A program made the position numbers and the translations under genes. Below are positions 1-8,027 of a stretch of DNA of 64,000 nt, one piece after another. Every line of letters starts with the position of its first letter. Positions within the stretch are counted from its first letter, which is position 1. Source of the stretch: Actinomycetota bacterium (GTDB taxonomy: Bacteria; Actinomycetota; Thermoleophilia; Gaiellales; Gaiellaceae); the NCBI GenBank assembly GCA_004366385.1, contig SIRU01000051.1, positions 1-64,000 on the forward strand, written 5' to 3'. Under the pieces are notes generated by a model. It was not told where the DNA came from, searched no databases, and worked only from the letters and a program-made list of their open reading frames with translations.

Positions 1-2772
1 GCCGTCGCGCTGCTGCGCGCTCCTCACGGCCGCCAGCGCGGTCGCAACGGCGACGCGCGCGCCCACGTCCTCCTCGCCCGCCGCTGCCTCCGCCTGGAGC
101 GCGAGCCGCTCCGCCTCGTCGACCTTGCCGACGCTGGCGAGATGCTCGCCGAGCGCGGCCTGGAGATCCGGGAGCACGCCGACGTCGCCGCGCGAGGCTG
201 TGATCCGGAGCGCCTCGCGCAGGAGCTTCTCGGCCCGCTTCGCATCGCCACGGCGCTTGGCGATCCAGGAGAGCTTGGCGAGCGCCGAGACCACGGCCGG
301 CTCGACGCCGAGCTCGCTCGACGTCGTGCGAACCTCCTCGAGCAGCGTCTCCGCCGCCTCGAGCTCGCCCTTGACCATGAGGAACCACGCGTACGCAAGC
401 GTCGCCCCGACCCGGGCGCGCAGGCTGCCGCTCTCGCCGGCGAGCTCGAGCGCGCGGGTCAGCAGGAGCTCCGCCTCGTCGACCTCCAGCCGGACGATGT
501 GCGTCTGCGCGAGCGCCTGGGCCGCCACCGTCTGCAGGTCCTTGCGCTCGGCCTCCAGCGCGATGGCGTACGCGCGCTCCATGTAGCGGATGAAGTCGGG
601 CATCTCGGTTCGCCAGGCGGCGATGGAGGCCCGGACGACGAGCGCGTCGAAGTACGCCACCGGGTCGTCCCGGCCGTCGAGCAGCTCGAGCGCCTCGTCG
701 ACGAGGCCGCTGGCGGAGACGGGGTCTCCGCTGCGCTTGAGGATCGCCTCCCCGAGCGCGGTCAGCGCGAGTGCCTCGATCACGCGCTCGCCCTGCTCTC
801 GCGCCTGGTCACGGATCTTCACCATCTCCAGCTGCACGGCAGCCCAGTCCTGGAGCCGCCAGGCGCTGCGCGCAGCGACGTACCGCGCGCCGAGCGTGGG
901 TCGCAGCTCCACCGCTCGAAGCCCGAGCGTGCGGGCGGTCATGTACGACTCACGGGCGATCGCGCGCTTCGCAGCCTTGACGAGTGCGACACCCGCCTCC
1001 TGCGCGAGCGCTTCGGGAGGCGAGCCCTCCAGCTCGACGAGGAGCTCGACCGCCTGGTCGAGGTGGTACGCGCGGATCTCGACGAGCTCCTCGCCCGTCC
1101 GCTCCGCGAGCCACTCGGCGAAGCGGGCGTGGTGCTGCGCGCGCGCGTGCTTCGCGAGGCCCCCGTATGCGACCTCGCGGATGAGAAGGTGCTTGAAGCG
1201 GTACGCGGCCTCTCCGGAGATGGACGAGCGTGGCTCGCGGAGCAGGAACTCGCGCTGGAGGAGGTCGTCGACCAGCGCGTCGACGTCCTCGAGGTCGGGA
1301 GCGAGGTGCTCGATCGCTCCGCGCCAGAAGACCCGCCCGATCACGGACGCACGCTGGAGCAGGGCCTTCGCCGGCGGGGAGAGATGGTCGATACGCGCGG
1401 CGATGAGCGCCTGGAGCGTGTCGGGGACGCGCCCGGGGTCGCCGTTCCCGGAGCCGCCCTCGACCAGCATGCGGATGGTCTCCTCGACGAACAGCGGGTT
1501 GCCCTCGGTGCGCTCGAGGAGCTCCTTCGGGAGCGCCGGCGGGATCTCACCGGACGACCCGGCGAGCTGCGCGACGAGCTTCTCGACGAGCAGCTCGCTC
1601 TCCGCCTCGCTGAGCGGCTCCAGCTCGATCGCGGTCGAGCGGACGCGCCCGCCGCCCCAGCCGGGGCGCGTATCCAGGAGCTCGGGGCGCGCGAGGCAGA
1701 GAACGAGGAGCGGCGCGCGAACGTGATCTGCGAGGTGCTCGACGAGGTCGAGCAGCGGCTCCTCGGCCCAGTGGATGTCCTCGAAGAAGAGGACGAGCGG
1801 CTGCACCTCGGCCAGGTTCTGCATGACCTCGCGGGCGGCCCAGGCGATCTCCTGCTGGCTGCGCTCGCCCTCGAGCGCCTCGAGGACGCCAGCCGCGAGC
1901 CCGATCACGTCCGCGATCGCCTCCTCCTCGCAGCAGGCACGCAGCTTCTCGAACGCCTCCTCGAGCGGGTCGTCGTCGGAGATGCCGGCCGCAGCCTTGA
2001 TCATCTCCGCGAGCGGCCAGTACGTGACGCTCTCGCCGTACGGCAGGCAGCGGCCGGAGAGGACGCTCGCGCGCTCGAGGCCGTCGACGAACTCGCGCGC
2101 GAGCCTGCTCTTCCCGACGCCCGGCTCGCCGAAGATCGTGAACAGGTGCGCGCGGCCGTCGCGCACCGTGCGGTTGAACGTGTTCGCGAGCAGCTCGAGC
2201 TCCGCTTCGCGACCGACGAGCGGCGCGCGCGGGCCGAGGGGGCGCGGCGGCCCCTCGAGCGCGCCCATGACCCGCCACGCGCGGAGCGGGCCGTCGAGCC
2301 CCTTCAGCTCGAGCGGCCCGGCGTCCTCGACGACGAGGCTGGACGCGGCCAGGCGGTGGACCGTGGGCCCGACGAGGATCTCGCCGGGGCGCGCGGCCTG
2401 CTGGAGGCGCGCGGCGAGGTTGACGGCCTCGCCCGTGAGGAAGGTCGACTCGGCGTCCTCGACGACGAGCTCTCCGGCCTCGATCCCGATCCTCGCCTCG
2501 AGCTCGAGCTCCGCCACGGCCTCGCGCATCGCGAGGGCGGCGCGCGTGGCGCGCTCGGCGTCGTCCTCGTGCACCTGCGGTACGCCGAAGGCGGCGAGCA
2601 CGGCGTCGCCGGCGAACTTCTCGACGATTCCGCCGTGCAGCGTGACGCAGTGCGAGACGGTCTCGAAGAACCGGTTCACGCGGCGGCGCACGACCTCCGG
2701 ATCCGCACCGGTGACGAGGCTCGTCGAGTTCACGAGGTCGACGAAGAGGACGGTGGCGAGCTTGCGCTCCAT
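1..2772 (-). CDS. Class III adenylate/guanylate cyclase fused to AAA ATPase and TPR-like region (partial, C-terminus cut)
   Basis: The visible 924 codons run off the left edge of the window. Residues 1-170 form a class III nucleotide cyclase domain, with metal-binding aspartates in FVDLVNST near the N-terminus and in KFAGDAVLAAFG. A STAND-like AAA domain follows, with Walker A GEPGVGKSR and Walker B LVLFFEDIHWAEE. The rest is helical, alanine-rich and TPR-like. This architecture is common in actinobacteria as a single-polypeptide signalling regulator that makes cAMP or acts as an ATP-dependent sensor; which activity applies here is unknown. The start is ATG at 2772, where the translation begins MERKLATVLFVD. 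It is divergent from the phosphohexomutase gene, and two palindromes lie in the shared promoter region. The long open frame on the opposite strand is an antisense shadow of the GC-rich codons. Confidence 0.93.
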   Translation of the reverse strand, partial: MERKLATVLFVDLVNSTSLVTGADPEVVRRRVNRFFETVSHCVTLHGGIVEKFAGDAVLAAFGVPQVHEDDAERATRAALAMREAVAELELEARIGIEAGELVVEDAESTFLTGEAVNLAARLQQAARPGEILVGPTVHRLAASSLVVEDAGPLELKGLDGPLRAWRVMGALEGPPRPLGPRAPLVGREAELELLANTFNRTVRDGRAHLFTIFGEPGVGKSRLAREFVDGLERASVLSGRCLPYGESVTYWPLAEMIKAAAGISDDDPLEEAFEKLRACCEEEAIADVIGLAAGVLEALEGERSQQEIAWAAREVMQNLAEVQPLVLFFEDIHWAEEPLLDLVEHLADHVRAPLLVLCLARPELLDTRPGWGGGRVRSTAIELEPLSEAESELLVEKLVAQLAGSSGEIPPALPKELLERTEGNPLFVEETIRMLVEGGSGNGDPGRVPDTLQALIAARIDHLSPPAKALLQRASVIGRVFWRGAIEHLAPDLEDVDALVDDLLQREFLLREPRSSISGEAAYRFKHLLIREVAYGGLAKHARAQHHARFAEWLAERTGEELVEIRAYHLDQAVELLVELEGSPPEALAQEAGVALVKAAKRAIARESYMTARTLGLRAVELRPTLGARYVAARSAWRLQDWAAVQLEMVKIRDQAREQGERVIEALALTALGEAILKRSGDPVSASGLVDEALELLDGRDDPVAYFDALVVRASIAAWRTEMPDFIRYMERAYAIALEAERKDLQTVAAQALAQTHIVRLEVDEAELLLTRALELAGESGSLRARVGATLAYAWFLMVKGELEAAETLLEEVRTTSSELGVEPAVVSALAKLSWIAKRRGDAKRAEKLLREALRITASRGDVGVLPDLQAALGEHLASVGKVDEAERLALQAEAAAGEEDVGARVAVATALAAVRSAQQRDG

Positions 2773-2860
2773 GCGCTGAAGTGTATGAACGAGCTCGGGG
2801 GCCGCGGGAGTCCCGCGGCTCTCGCACACGCGCCCCTGTCCCCAGGTCACGACCCGCGCC

Positions 2861-2883
2861 CCTCGTTACAAGTTGTAACGAGG
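2861..2883. promoter_or_regulatory. Perfect palindromic operator, site 1
   Basis: An 11-bp inverted repeat sits around a single central G. Its core is GTTACAAGTTGTAAC (2865-2879) with extra CCTC/GAGG arms. It lies about 90 bp upstream of the cyclase start and shares GTTACA-N3-TGTAAC with site 2. It is probably the binding site of a dimeric repressor that is not encoded in view. Confidence 0.6.
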
Positions 2884-2931
2884 TGTCTTCCCCCGGCCGA
2901 TGCCCATGGTTGAGGGGGTTCGAGCCCGCTA

Positions 2932-2946
2932 GTTACACCTTGTAAC
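2932..2946. promoter_or_regulatory. Palindromic operator, site 2
   Basis: GTTACACCTTGTAAC repeats the half-sites of site 1, with centres 67 bp apart. It sits 20 bp upstream of the -10 box (2966-2971) of the phosphohexomutase gene, that is over its -35 region. A protein bound here should block or control that promoter. Confidence 0.6.
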
Positions 2947-2979
2947 GAAGTCCAGGCTTCGCGCCTAGAATCCGTCGTC

Positions 2980-4326
2980 GTGCTCGACCCCGCCGCCTTC
3001 AAGGCCTACGACGTCCGCGGGCGCTACGGCTCCGAGCTCGACGAGGACGGGGCCTACCGGATCGGCCGCGGGTACGTGGAGCACTTCGAGCCGCGCACTG
3101 TCGCCGTCGGGCGGGACATGCGGCTGTCCTCCCCGACGATGGCCGCTGCGGTGATCGAGGGCGCGGCCGACGGCGGCGCCGACGTCCTCGACGTCGGGCT
3201 CGTGGGGACGGAGATGCTGTACCACGCGGTCGGCTCGCTCGGGCTCGAGGGCGGGATCTGCGTCACCGCGTCGCACAACCCGGCGGAGTACACGGGGATG
3301 AAGGTCGTCCGCCGAGGCGCGCTCCCAGTCGGCGGCGACACCGGGCTGCTCGACATCCAGGCCCGCGCCGAGGCCGGCTTCGGCCCGGTGGGGCGCCGCG
3401 GCGCGGTGCGCAAGGAGGACGTCTGGCCGAGCTTCGTGGAGAAGGTGCTCTCGTTCGTGGACGTCGACGCGATCGCGCCGCTGCGCATCGTCGTGGACGC
3501 GGCGAACGGGATGGCCGGGGTGATGCTGCCGCCGGTCCTCGAGCGCATCCCGCAGCTCGACGTCGTCCGCTGCTTCTTCGAGCCGGACGGCAGCTTCCCC
3601 AACCACGAGCCGAACCCTCTGCTCCCCGAGAACCGCGAGTTCATCGTGGGCAGGACGACCGAGGAGGGCGCCGACCTCGGGGTCGCGTTCGACGGGGATG
3701 CCGACCGCTGCTTCTTCGTCGACGACACGGGCGAGTTCGTCCCGGGCGACTTCGCGACCGCGCTCCTCGCGGAGGCGATGCTGGAGAAGGAGACGGGCGC
3801 GAAGGTGATCTACGACGTGCGCGCGAGCCGCGCCGTCCCGGAGACGATCGAGCGCGCGGGCGGGATCCCGCTCGTGAACCGCGTCGGCCACGCGTTCATC
3901 AAGCAGCGCATGCGGAAGGAGGACGCCGCATTCGCGGGCGAGGTCTCGGCGCACTACTACTTCCGCGACTTCTCGCAGGCGGACTCCGGCGTCGTGCCGT
4001 TCCTGCTCGTGCTGGAGCTGCTCTCGCGCCGCGGGAGGACGCTCTCCGAGCTGCTCGAGCCGTTCCGCAGCCGCTTCTTCCTCACCGGCGAGATCAACAC
4101 CCCGGTCGACGACGTGCCCCTGAAGCTCCAGGAGCTGAAGGAGCGGTACGCGGCCGAGGGCGGCGCGATCTCTCACCTCGATGGCCTCTCGGTGGACTTC
4201 GACGACTGGCACTTCAACGTGCGACCCTCGAACACCGAGCCGCTCCTGCGCCTCAACCTGGAGGCGCTCTCGCCCGAGCTGATGGCGGAGAAGCGCGACG
4301 AGGTCCTCGAGCTGATTCGCGCCTAG
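2980..4326 (+). CDS. manB: Phosphomannomutase/phosphoglucomutase
   Basis: This 448-aa alpha-D-phosphohexomutase interconverts hexose-6-phosphate and hexose-1-phosphate (Man or Glc) in the cytosol, feeding sugar-nucleotide synthesis. All four active-site loops are visible: the phosphoserine loop TASHNPAEYTG (about residue 97), the Mg loop DGDADRCFF (about 241), the sugar-binding loop GEVSAHYYF (about 321) and the phosphate loop RPSNTEPLLR (about 411). Length is normal for the family. The start is GTG at 2980, 8 nt after TAGAAT (2966-2971), with no Shine-Dalgarno, so the message is probably leaderless. Sugar specificity cannot be told from sequence. The gene could supply the glycosyltransferase operon at 44-53 kb. 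Confidence 0.93.
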   Translation: MLDPAAFKAYDVRGRYGSELDEDGAYRIGRGYVEHFEPRTVAVGRDMRLSSPTMAAAVIEGAADGGADVLDVGLVGTEMLYHAVGSLGLEGGICVTASHNPAEYTGMKVVRRGALPVGGDTGLLDIQARAEAGFGPVGRRGAVRKEDVWPSFVEKVLSFVDVDAIAPLRIVVDAANGMAGVMLPPVLERIPQLDVVRCFFEPDGSFPNHEPNPLLPENREFIVGRTTEEGADLGVAFDGDADRCFFVDDTGEFVPGDFATALLAEAMLEKETGAKVIYDVRASRAVPETIERAGGIPLVNRVGHAFIKQRMRKEDAAFAGEVSAHYYFRDFSQADSGVVPFLLVLELLSRRGRTLSELLEPFRSRFFLTGEINTPVDDVPLKLQELKERYAAEGGAISHLDGLSVDFDDWHFNVRPSNTEPLLRLNLEALSPELMAEKRDEVLELIRA

Positions 4327-4359
4327 ACAACAGCGGACGCCGTTCGTACACTCTGGCAC

Positions 4360-6006
4360 GTGCGGTACCTGCGGCCCGCCCTCGTAGCGGCGGCCGCACT
4401 GGGGATGGGGGGGCTGCTCGTGACGGCAGCCTCGGCGCGGCCCGACGAACGCCCGGTCGGCGACGTCTCGGCGTACGTCGCCGACCTCCGCGAGGCGGCG
4501 CAGCTCGCGACGCAGGCGGCGAACGCCACGGAGTGGCTGGCCGCGAACGACGCGAAGCGCTGCGCGCAGGTGAGCCCGGCCGCGTCCAGGCTCGCCGCGG
4601 CGGCAGCGGCCGCCCGCGACGTCTTCCGCCGCTACCAGCGCGCCCAAACCCGGTTCGGCACGCAGGAGGAGATCAACCTCATCGGTGTCGTCGCGCTCGG
4701 CCTGCGCGAGTCGCGCGCGAGCCTGAAGAAGGTCGCCGGCGAAGCCTCCGGCCCGCTCTCGGCGGCCGAGCAGGCGGCGGCGAAGCGCGAGGTCGGCCTC
4801 TTCCGGCGCTACCTCGCCATTCGGATCGAGGACCGGCTGCGGGTGGAGGGGCTCGCGGAGGTCCTCACCGCCACGAGCTTCAGGGACTTCACGAATCGGG
4901 CCACCGCGGAGCTCTTCCGGCGGCTCCAGAACCGCGCCGAGGCCGAGCTCCGCCGGATCACCGGACTGAGGATCAGGCTCGACGTCCCGATCGGGCGCCA
5001 GATCCGCGACTTCCTCGAGGCCGAGCTCGCCCGGGCGCTCTCGAAGGTCGTTCTCACCGCAGGCCCGGCCGGGATCCTCCTCAACCTCGTCGCCGGGAAG
5101 TTCCTCGATCCGGGCCGGCTGGTCGCGCTCGTCGGCCGCGAGCTGCGCGAAGCGCTCCGGCACAAGGGCGACGTCGAGCGCCGCACGCGCGACTCCATCG
5201 CGGCCCTCGACCGGCTGCGCCGGCCGCTGAACGCCCCCAAGAGCACCCCCGTGAGCAAGGTGCGGGTCGCGGTTCGCAACGCGAAGCGTGCGCTCGGGCA
5301 GACGTCGTTCCTCGAAGGCGACCTCGCCCGCGAGCTCGCCCGCACGGGGAGCGCGGCCCGCAAGGCGGAGCTCCAGCAGCTCCAGGCCGACCTGGAGGCG
5401 AAGAAGAAGGATCTCCAGCGCGCGATCAACCTGGCGACGCTCCGCTTCCTCCTCGACTCGCAGCTCGTGGGCGAGGACTGGGGCGTCGGGGTCACCTATG
5501 CGACGAAGACGATCGCCGAGGCGGAGCGGCTCGCGAAGAAGCTCGGCTGCGCGATCACGCTGCCGAAGCCGCCCGCGAGCGACCCGCCGACGGGGAACAA
5601 CGCCCCGACCTCCGCCGTCTGCAAGCCGTCGACGATCCGCATGGAGTTCTTCTCGAGCCTGGGCGGCAAGCTCGGCGAGTACAACGCGGTCTTCGGCCGG
5701 ATCGAGAAGACCGGCACCTTCTCGCACAAGTGCCTCTGGTTCGTGGAGGGCTCGATGACCACCGAGGCGTTCGTCGTGTTCGTCGAGCGCATCCCGATCG
5801 GGACGCCCGGCGCGCTTCCCTCCGGCAACTGCTCGGGGACGAGGCCGGACTCGCACCCGTTCTACCACTCGAAGAAGCGCCAGCTCTCCGTGAGCGGAGG
5901 CGAGCGGATGATGTTCCAGCGAGCGGTCGCCGGCAACGCGACCGTGCTCAAGGGCGTGCTCGCGGCCGCAGAGGCGGCCGGCGTCGGGAAGCCCTGCCCG
6001 AAGTAG
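4360..6006 (+). CDS. Secreted protein of unknown function
   Basis: 548 aa. The N-terminus has a basic start, a hydrophobic core LVAAAALGMGGLLVTAA and an SARP-type cleavage region, so it is exported. Residues 40-400 are long amphipathic helices rich in Ala, Arg, Glu and Leu, with one hydrophobic stretch near 230-250. A Pro-rich hinge (about 405-420) leads to a C-terminal domain with four or more cysteines (around C424, C458, C490, C546), which fits disulfides outside the cell. No family was recognised. The GTG start follows TACACT (4347-4352) by 7 nt, suggesting a leaderless transcript separate from the mutase gene ending 33 bp upstream. Confidence 0.8.
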   Translation: MRYLRPALVAAAALGMGGLLVTAASARPDERPVGDVSAYVADLREAAQLATQAANATEWLAANDAKRCAQVSPAASRLAAAAAAARDVFRRYQRAQTRFGTQEEINLIGVVALGLRESRASLKKVAGEASGPLSAAEQAAAKREVGLFRRYLAIRIEDRLRVEGLAEVLTATSFRDFTNRATAELFRRLQNRAEAELRRITGLRIRLDVPIGRQIRDFLEAELARALSKVVLTAGPAGILLNLVAGKFLDPGRLVALVGRELREALRHKGDVERRTRDSIAALDRLRRPLNAPKSTPVSKVRVAVRNAKRALGQTSFLEGDLARELARTGSAARKAELQQLQADLEAKKKDLQRAINLATLRFLLDSQLVGEDWGVGVTYATKTIAEAERLAKKLGCAITLPKPPASDPPTGNNAPTSAVCKPSTIRMEFFSSLGGKLGEYNAVFGRIEKTGTFSHKCLWFVEGSMTTEAFVVFVERIPIGTPGALPSGNCSGTRPDSHPFYHSKKRQLSVSGGERMMFQRAVAGNATVLKGVLAAAEAAGVGKPCPK

Positions 6007-6036
6007 CGACCCGCCGGCCTGCGTAGGATCGCAGCC

Positions 6037-6501
6037 GTGGAGGAGACGCTCGAGCTCGGCCGCGTCACCGGGCGGCGGCCGCCGTTCAAGTACTCGGCCC
6101 TCGCGCGCGTGTGGTTCTCGGACACGGACGCGCAGGGGATCGTCTACTACGGCCGCTACCTCCCCTACTTCGACAACGCGCGGACCGAGTACCACCGCCA
6201 CCTGGGCGCGGCGCCCTTCACGCAGGCGGGCGGGGACCTGGTCATGCGCGCGCTCTCGGTCGAGTACCACGCACCCGCGCGCTTCGACGACCTGATCGAG
6301 GCCTTCGTCCGCGTGAAGCGGATCGGGCGGACGAGCATGACCTACGAGTGCGCCGCCTACCGTCTGCCCGACGACGTGCTCATGGTCACCGCCGAGCTGA
6401 CCGTCGTCCTCGTCGACCTCGCCGCGCGGCAGCCGATGCCGATCCCTGACGACATCCGCGAGACCGTGGGCGGGTTCGAAGGCGCGGACCTCGGGGAGTG
6501 A
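6037..6501 (+). CDS. YbgC/4-hydroxybenzoyl-CoA-type acyl-CoA thioesterase
   Basis: A 154-aa single hotdog-fold domain that hydrolyses acyl-CoA thioesters in the cytosol. The motif FSDTDAQGIVYYGRYLPYF (from about residue 27) has the catalytic Asp and the conserved Tyr/Gly turn of the YbgC/4HBT family; EYHAPARFDD is the second family block. Length is typical. GTG at 6037 lies 7 nt after TAGGAT (6024-6029) without a Shine-Dalgarno. It overlaps the next gene through GTGA, so the two are translationally coupled. The substrate is unknown. Confidence 0.88.
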   Translation: MEETLELGRVTGRRPPFKYSALARVWFSDTDAQGIVYYGRYLPYFDNARTEYHRHLGAAPFTQAGGDLVMRALSVEYHAPARFDDLIEAFVRVKRIGRTSMTYECAAYRLPDDVLMVTAELTVVLVDLAARQPMPIPDDIRETVGGFEGADLGE

Positions 6502-6836
6502 GCGGGCCGGTCGAGGCGGTCGAGCGCGTGCTCGCCGAGGGCGGCGAGGCGGACGGTGTCCTGCGCGCGGCCGTTCGTGCGCTCGCGGCCGAGCCCGGGA
6601 TCGCGTCGGCCGCGATCTCGTTCCTCGAGGAGGGCGAGCTCGTCCTCGGCCCGCAGGCCGGTGAACCGGACGAGGCGCGGCGCACACGCGTGCCGGTGCT
6701 CTACGACGGGGTGCCCGTGGGCGAGCTTCGGGTCGACGGCGAGGCCGACCGCGATGCGCTCGAGCGCGTCGCGGCGCTCCTCGCCGACGTCGTGCTCGTC
6801 GGCTGGGACACGGGCGGCGAAGCCTGGGAGCCATAG
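6498..6836 (+). CDS. Small GAF-domain-like protein
   Basis: 112 aa. The order helix (AVERVLAEG), strand (IASAAISFLEEGELVLGPQAG), strand (TRVPVLYDGVPVGELRVDG), helix (ALERVAALLADVVLVGWDT) matches a compact GAF sensory domain with no output module attached. The GTG start overlaps the thioesterase stop (GTGA), so the proteins are made together. The ligand is unknown; it could sense a small molecule or redox state for its thioesterase partner. Assignment to the fold is by eye. Confidence 0.7.
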   Translation: MSGPVEAVERVLAEGGEADGVLRAAVRALAAEPGIASAAISFLEEGELVLGPQAGEPDEARRTRVPVLYDGVPVGELRVDGEADRDALERVAALLADVVLVGWDTGGEAWEP

Positions 6837-7189
6837 AGAGAGACCTGACCTGGGCAAGACCGGCAAGCTCCGGAGTCGACAACCAGACGGCTTCACACCC
6901 CGGCACGACCGACAGCCCGGGCTCCCCACGAAGGGCTGAGCTCTCGCGCGACTGGAATCCCCGCCCGGGGACTCCAGTCGCGCACAAGGATGGGGAGTGG
7001 TGAAGCAACTGCCGCGCGCCCGCCCCGTGAGAGGCGGGACGCGCGGCCCCCTTCCCCTCTCCCCACTCTCATATGTGGTCACGCGAACGGGGGATGCAAT
7101 CCCTCGTCCGAGGTACCCCACCCGAACGGGGGACGATCCCTCGATCGAGTGCGGGTCGTGAGCCGGATGGAGAGAGGCCGAGCGGAGAG
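6837..7189. other. Gene-free convergent region with strong hairpins
   Basis: This is 353 bp between convergent genes. From left to right it holds the 18-bp hairpin at 6946-6983, a second GC-rich hairpin at 7012-7046 enclosed by a possible outer stem (TGGGGAG at 6990-6996 with CTCCCCA near 7058-7065), and two direct repeats starting GAACGGGGGA (7085-7106 and 7124-7143), each able to fold on GGGAT/ATCCC-type arms. No supported coding region was seen. It could be a bidirectional terminator, a long 3' UTR or a small RNA. Confidence 0.5.
6946..6983. terminator. Strong 18-bp hairpin between convergent genes
   Basis: The arms at 6946-6963 and 6966-6983 are complementary except for one A/C pair, which becomes a G-U wobble if the minus strand is transcribed. 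There is no T-run. It is placed 110 bp after the GAF gene and 207 bp after the end of the minus-strand gene. Confidence 0.5.
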
Positions 7190-7894
7190 CTAGAGGCTTG
7201 ATGTGAAAGGGCCCCGGTCGCCGAAGAAGCCGCCGTGCTTCCCGAACGGTTTGCCGCGGAACGAGAGCTCGCCGTTCACGAGGTCGGTCATCCGATCCTC
7301 GAGGCCCGCCTTGAGCTCGGCCGCGCGCTCCTCGGTGAGGCGGCCCTTCTCGACGGCCTCGTCGAGCTTCTTCTCGGCCTCGGTCACGAGCGCGTCGACG
7401 AGCCCGTCGACCGACTTGCCCTCGGCCTTCGCGACGTCGGCGAGCGTCTTGCCCTCACGCAGCTGCTCGCGGAGCTCGGCTTGTGTCAGCCCGAGGTACC
7501 CGGCGGCAGTTTCGAGCTTCCCGAAACGGGCGTGAGGCCCGAAGCCGTGCCCGAAGCCGGGTCCGAAGCCGCCGTGACGGCCGACGCCCGGGAAGATCAG
7601 CGGTGTCTCGCCGGAGTCGATCCGCTCCTTGAGTCGCGCGCCCTGCTCCTCGGTCAGGCGACCGCTCTCGACGGCGCGATCGACCTGGTTCTTCAGCGCC
7701 TGCTTCAGCGCGTCCGACAGGTCGCTCGACTCGACGCCGAGCTGGTCGGCGGCGTCGTCGATGACCGCCTGGCTCTCGCTGCGGGCGTCGAGCGCACGCG
7801 CCGCGGCGATCGCCCCCGCGGCACCGACCGCCATGGCCAGGGCGAGAGCGCCGGCAGCCCCGGCGACGACTTTCCTCTTGGTCGGCGTGTCCAT
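7190..7894 (-). CDS. Exported Gly/His/Phe-rich protein with duplicated helical unit
   Basis: 234 aa. A basic start and hydrophobic segment (about residues 10-32) make a signal or membrane anchor. Two related helical units share the motif RLTEEQ/RAxxLKxxxxx (about residues 77-93 and 188-205). Between them is a Gly/His/Phe-rich linker with repeated GFG and GHG (about 100-125), and a similar GKHGGFFGDRG stretch sits near the C-terminus. The histidines could bind metal. Three 11-bp boxes lie just upstream, and the gene follows the sensor kinase on the same strand, so it is probably a target of that two-component system at the cell envelope. No precise family name was recognised. Confidence 0.8.
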   Translation of the reverse strand: MDTPTKRKVVAGAAGALALAMAVGAAGAIAAARALDARSESQAVIDDAADQLGVESSDLSDALKQALKNQVDRAVESGRLTEEQGARLKERIDSGETPLIFPGVGRHGGFGPGFGHGFGPHARFGKLETAAGYLGLTQAELREQLREGKTLADVAKAEGKSVDGLVDALVTEAEKKLDEAVEKGRLTEERAAELKAGLEDRMTDLVNGELSFRGKPFGKHGGFFGDRGPFTSSL

Positions 7895-7911
7895 GCTCGA
7901 AGGAGACCAGC

Positions 7912-7944
7912 GCTGCCTAAGACGAGGCTGAACGCAGCCTAAGG
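7912..7944 (-). promoter_or_regulatory. Three tandem 11-bp response-regulator boxes
   Basis: On the minus strand three direct repeats lie end to end: CCTTAGGCTGC, GTTCAGCCTCG and TCTTAGGCAGC. The 11-bp period is the spacing used by OmpR/PhoB-family dimers. The same pattern occurs upstream of htrA and just downstream of it. Confidence 0.6.
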
Positions 7945-8027
7945 ACTTTGCAAGGAGTCGTCGTCACCCCGTTGCCACGCTTGCGCCCGCCGACGCGTGA
8001 GGGGTGGCTCCAGGACGCGACGAGACG

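Noticed and set aside
142-2913. 923-codon open frame on the plus strand
   Set aside because: Exact antisense of the cyclase/AAA gene in the mirror frame; composition is Arg/Leu/Asp-rich without domains, as expected at this GC content.
2965-7008. 1347-codon open frame on the minus strand
   Set aside because: Runs antisense through four genes with clear motifs; no domain and no plausible start.
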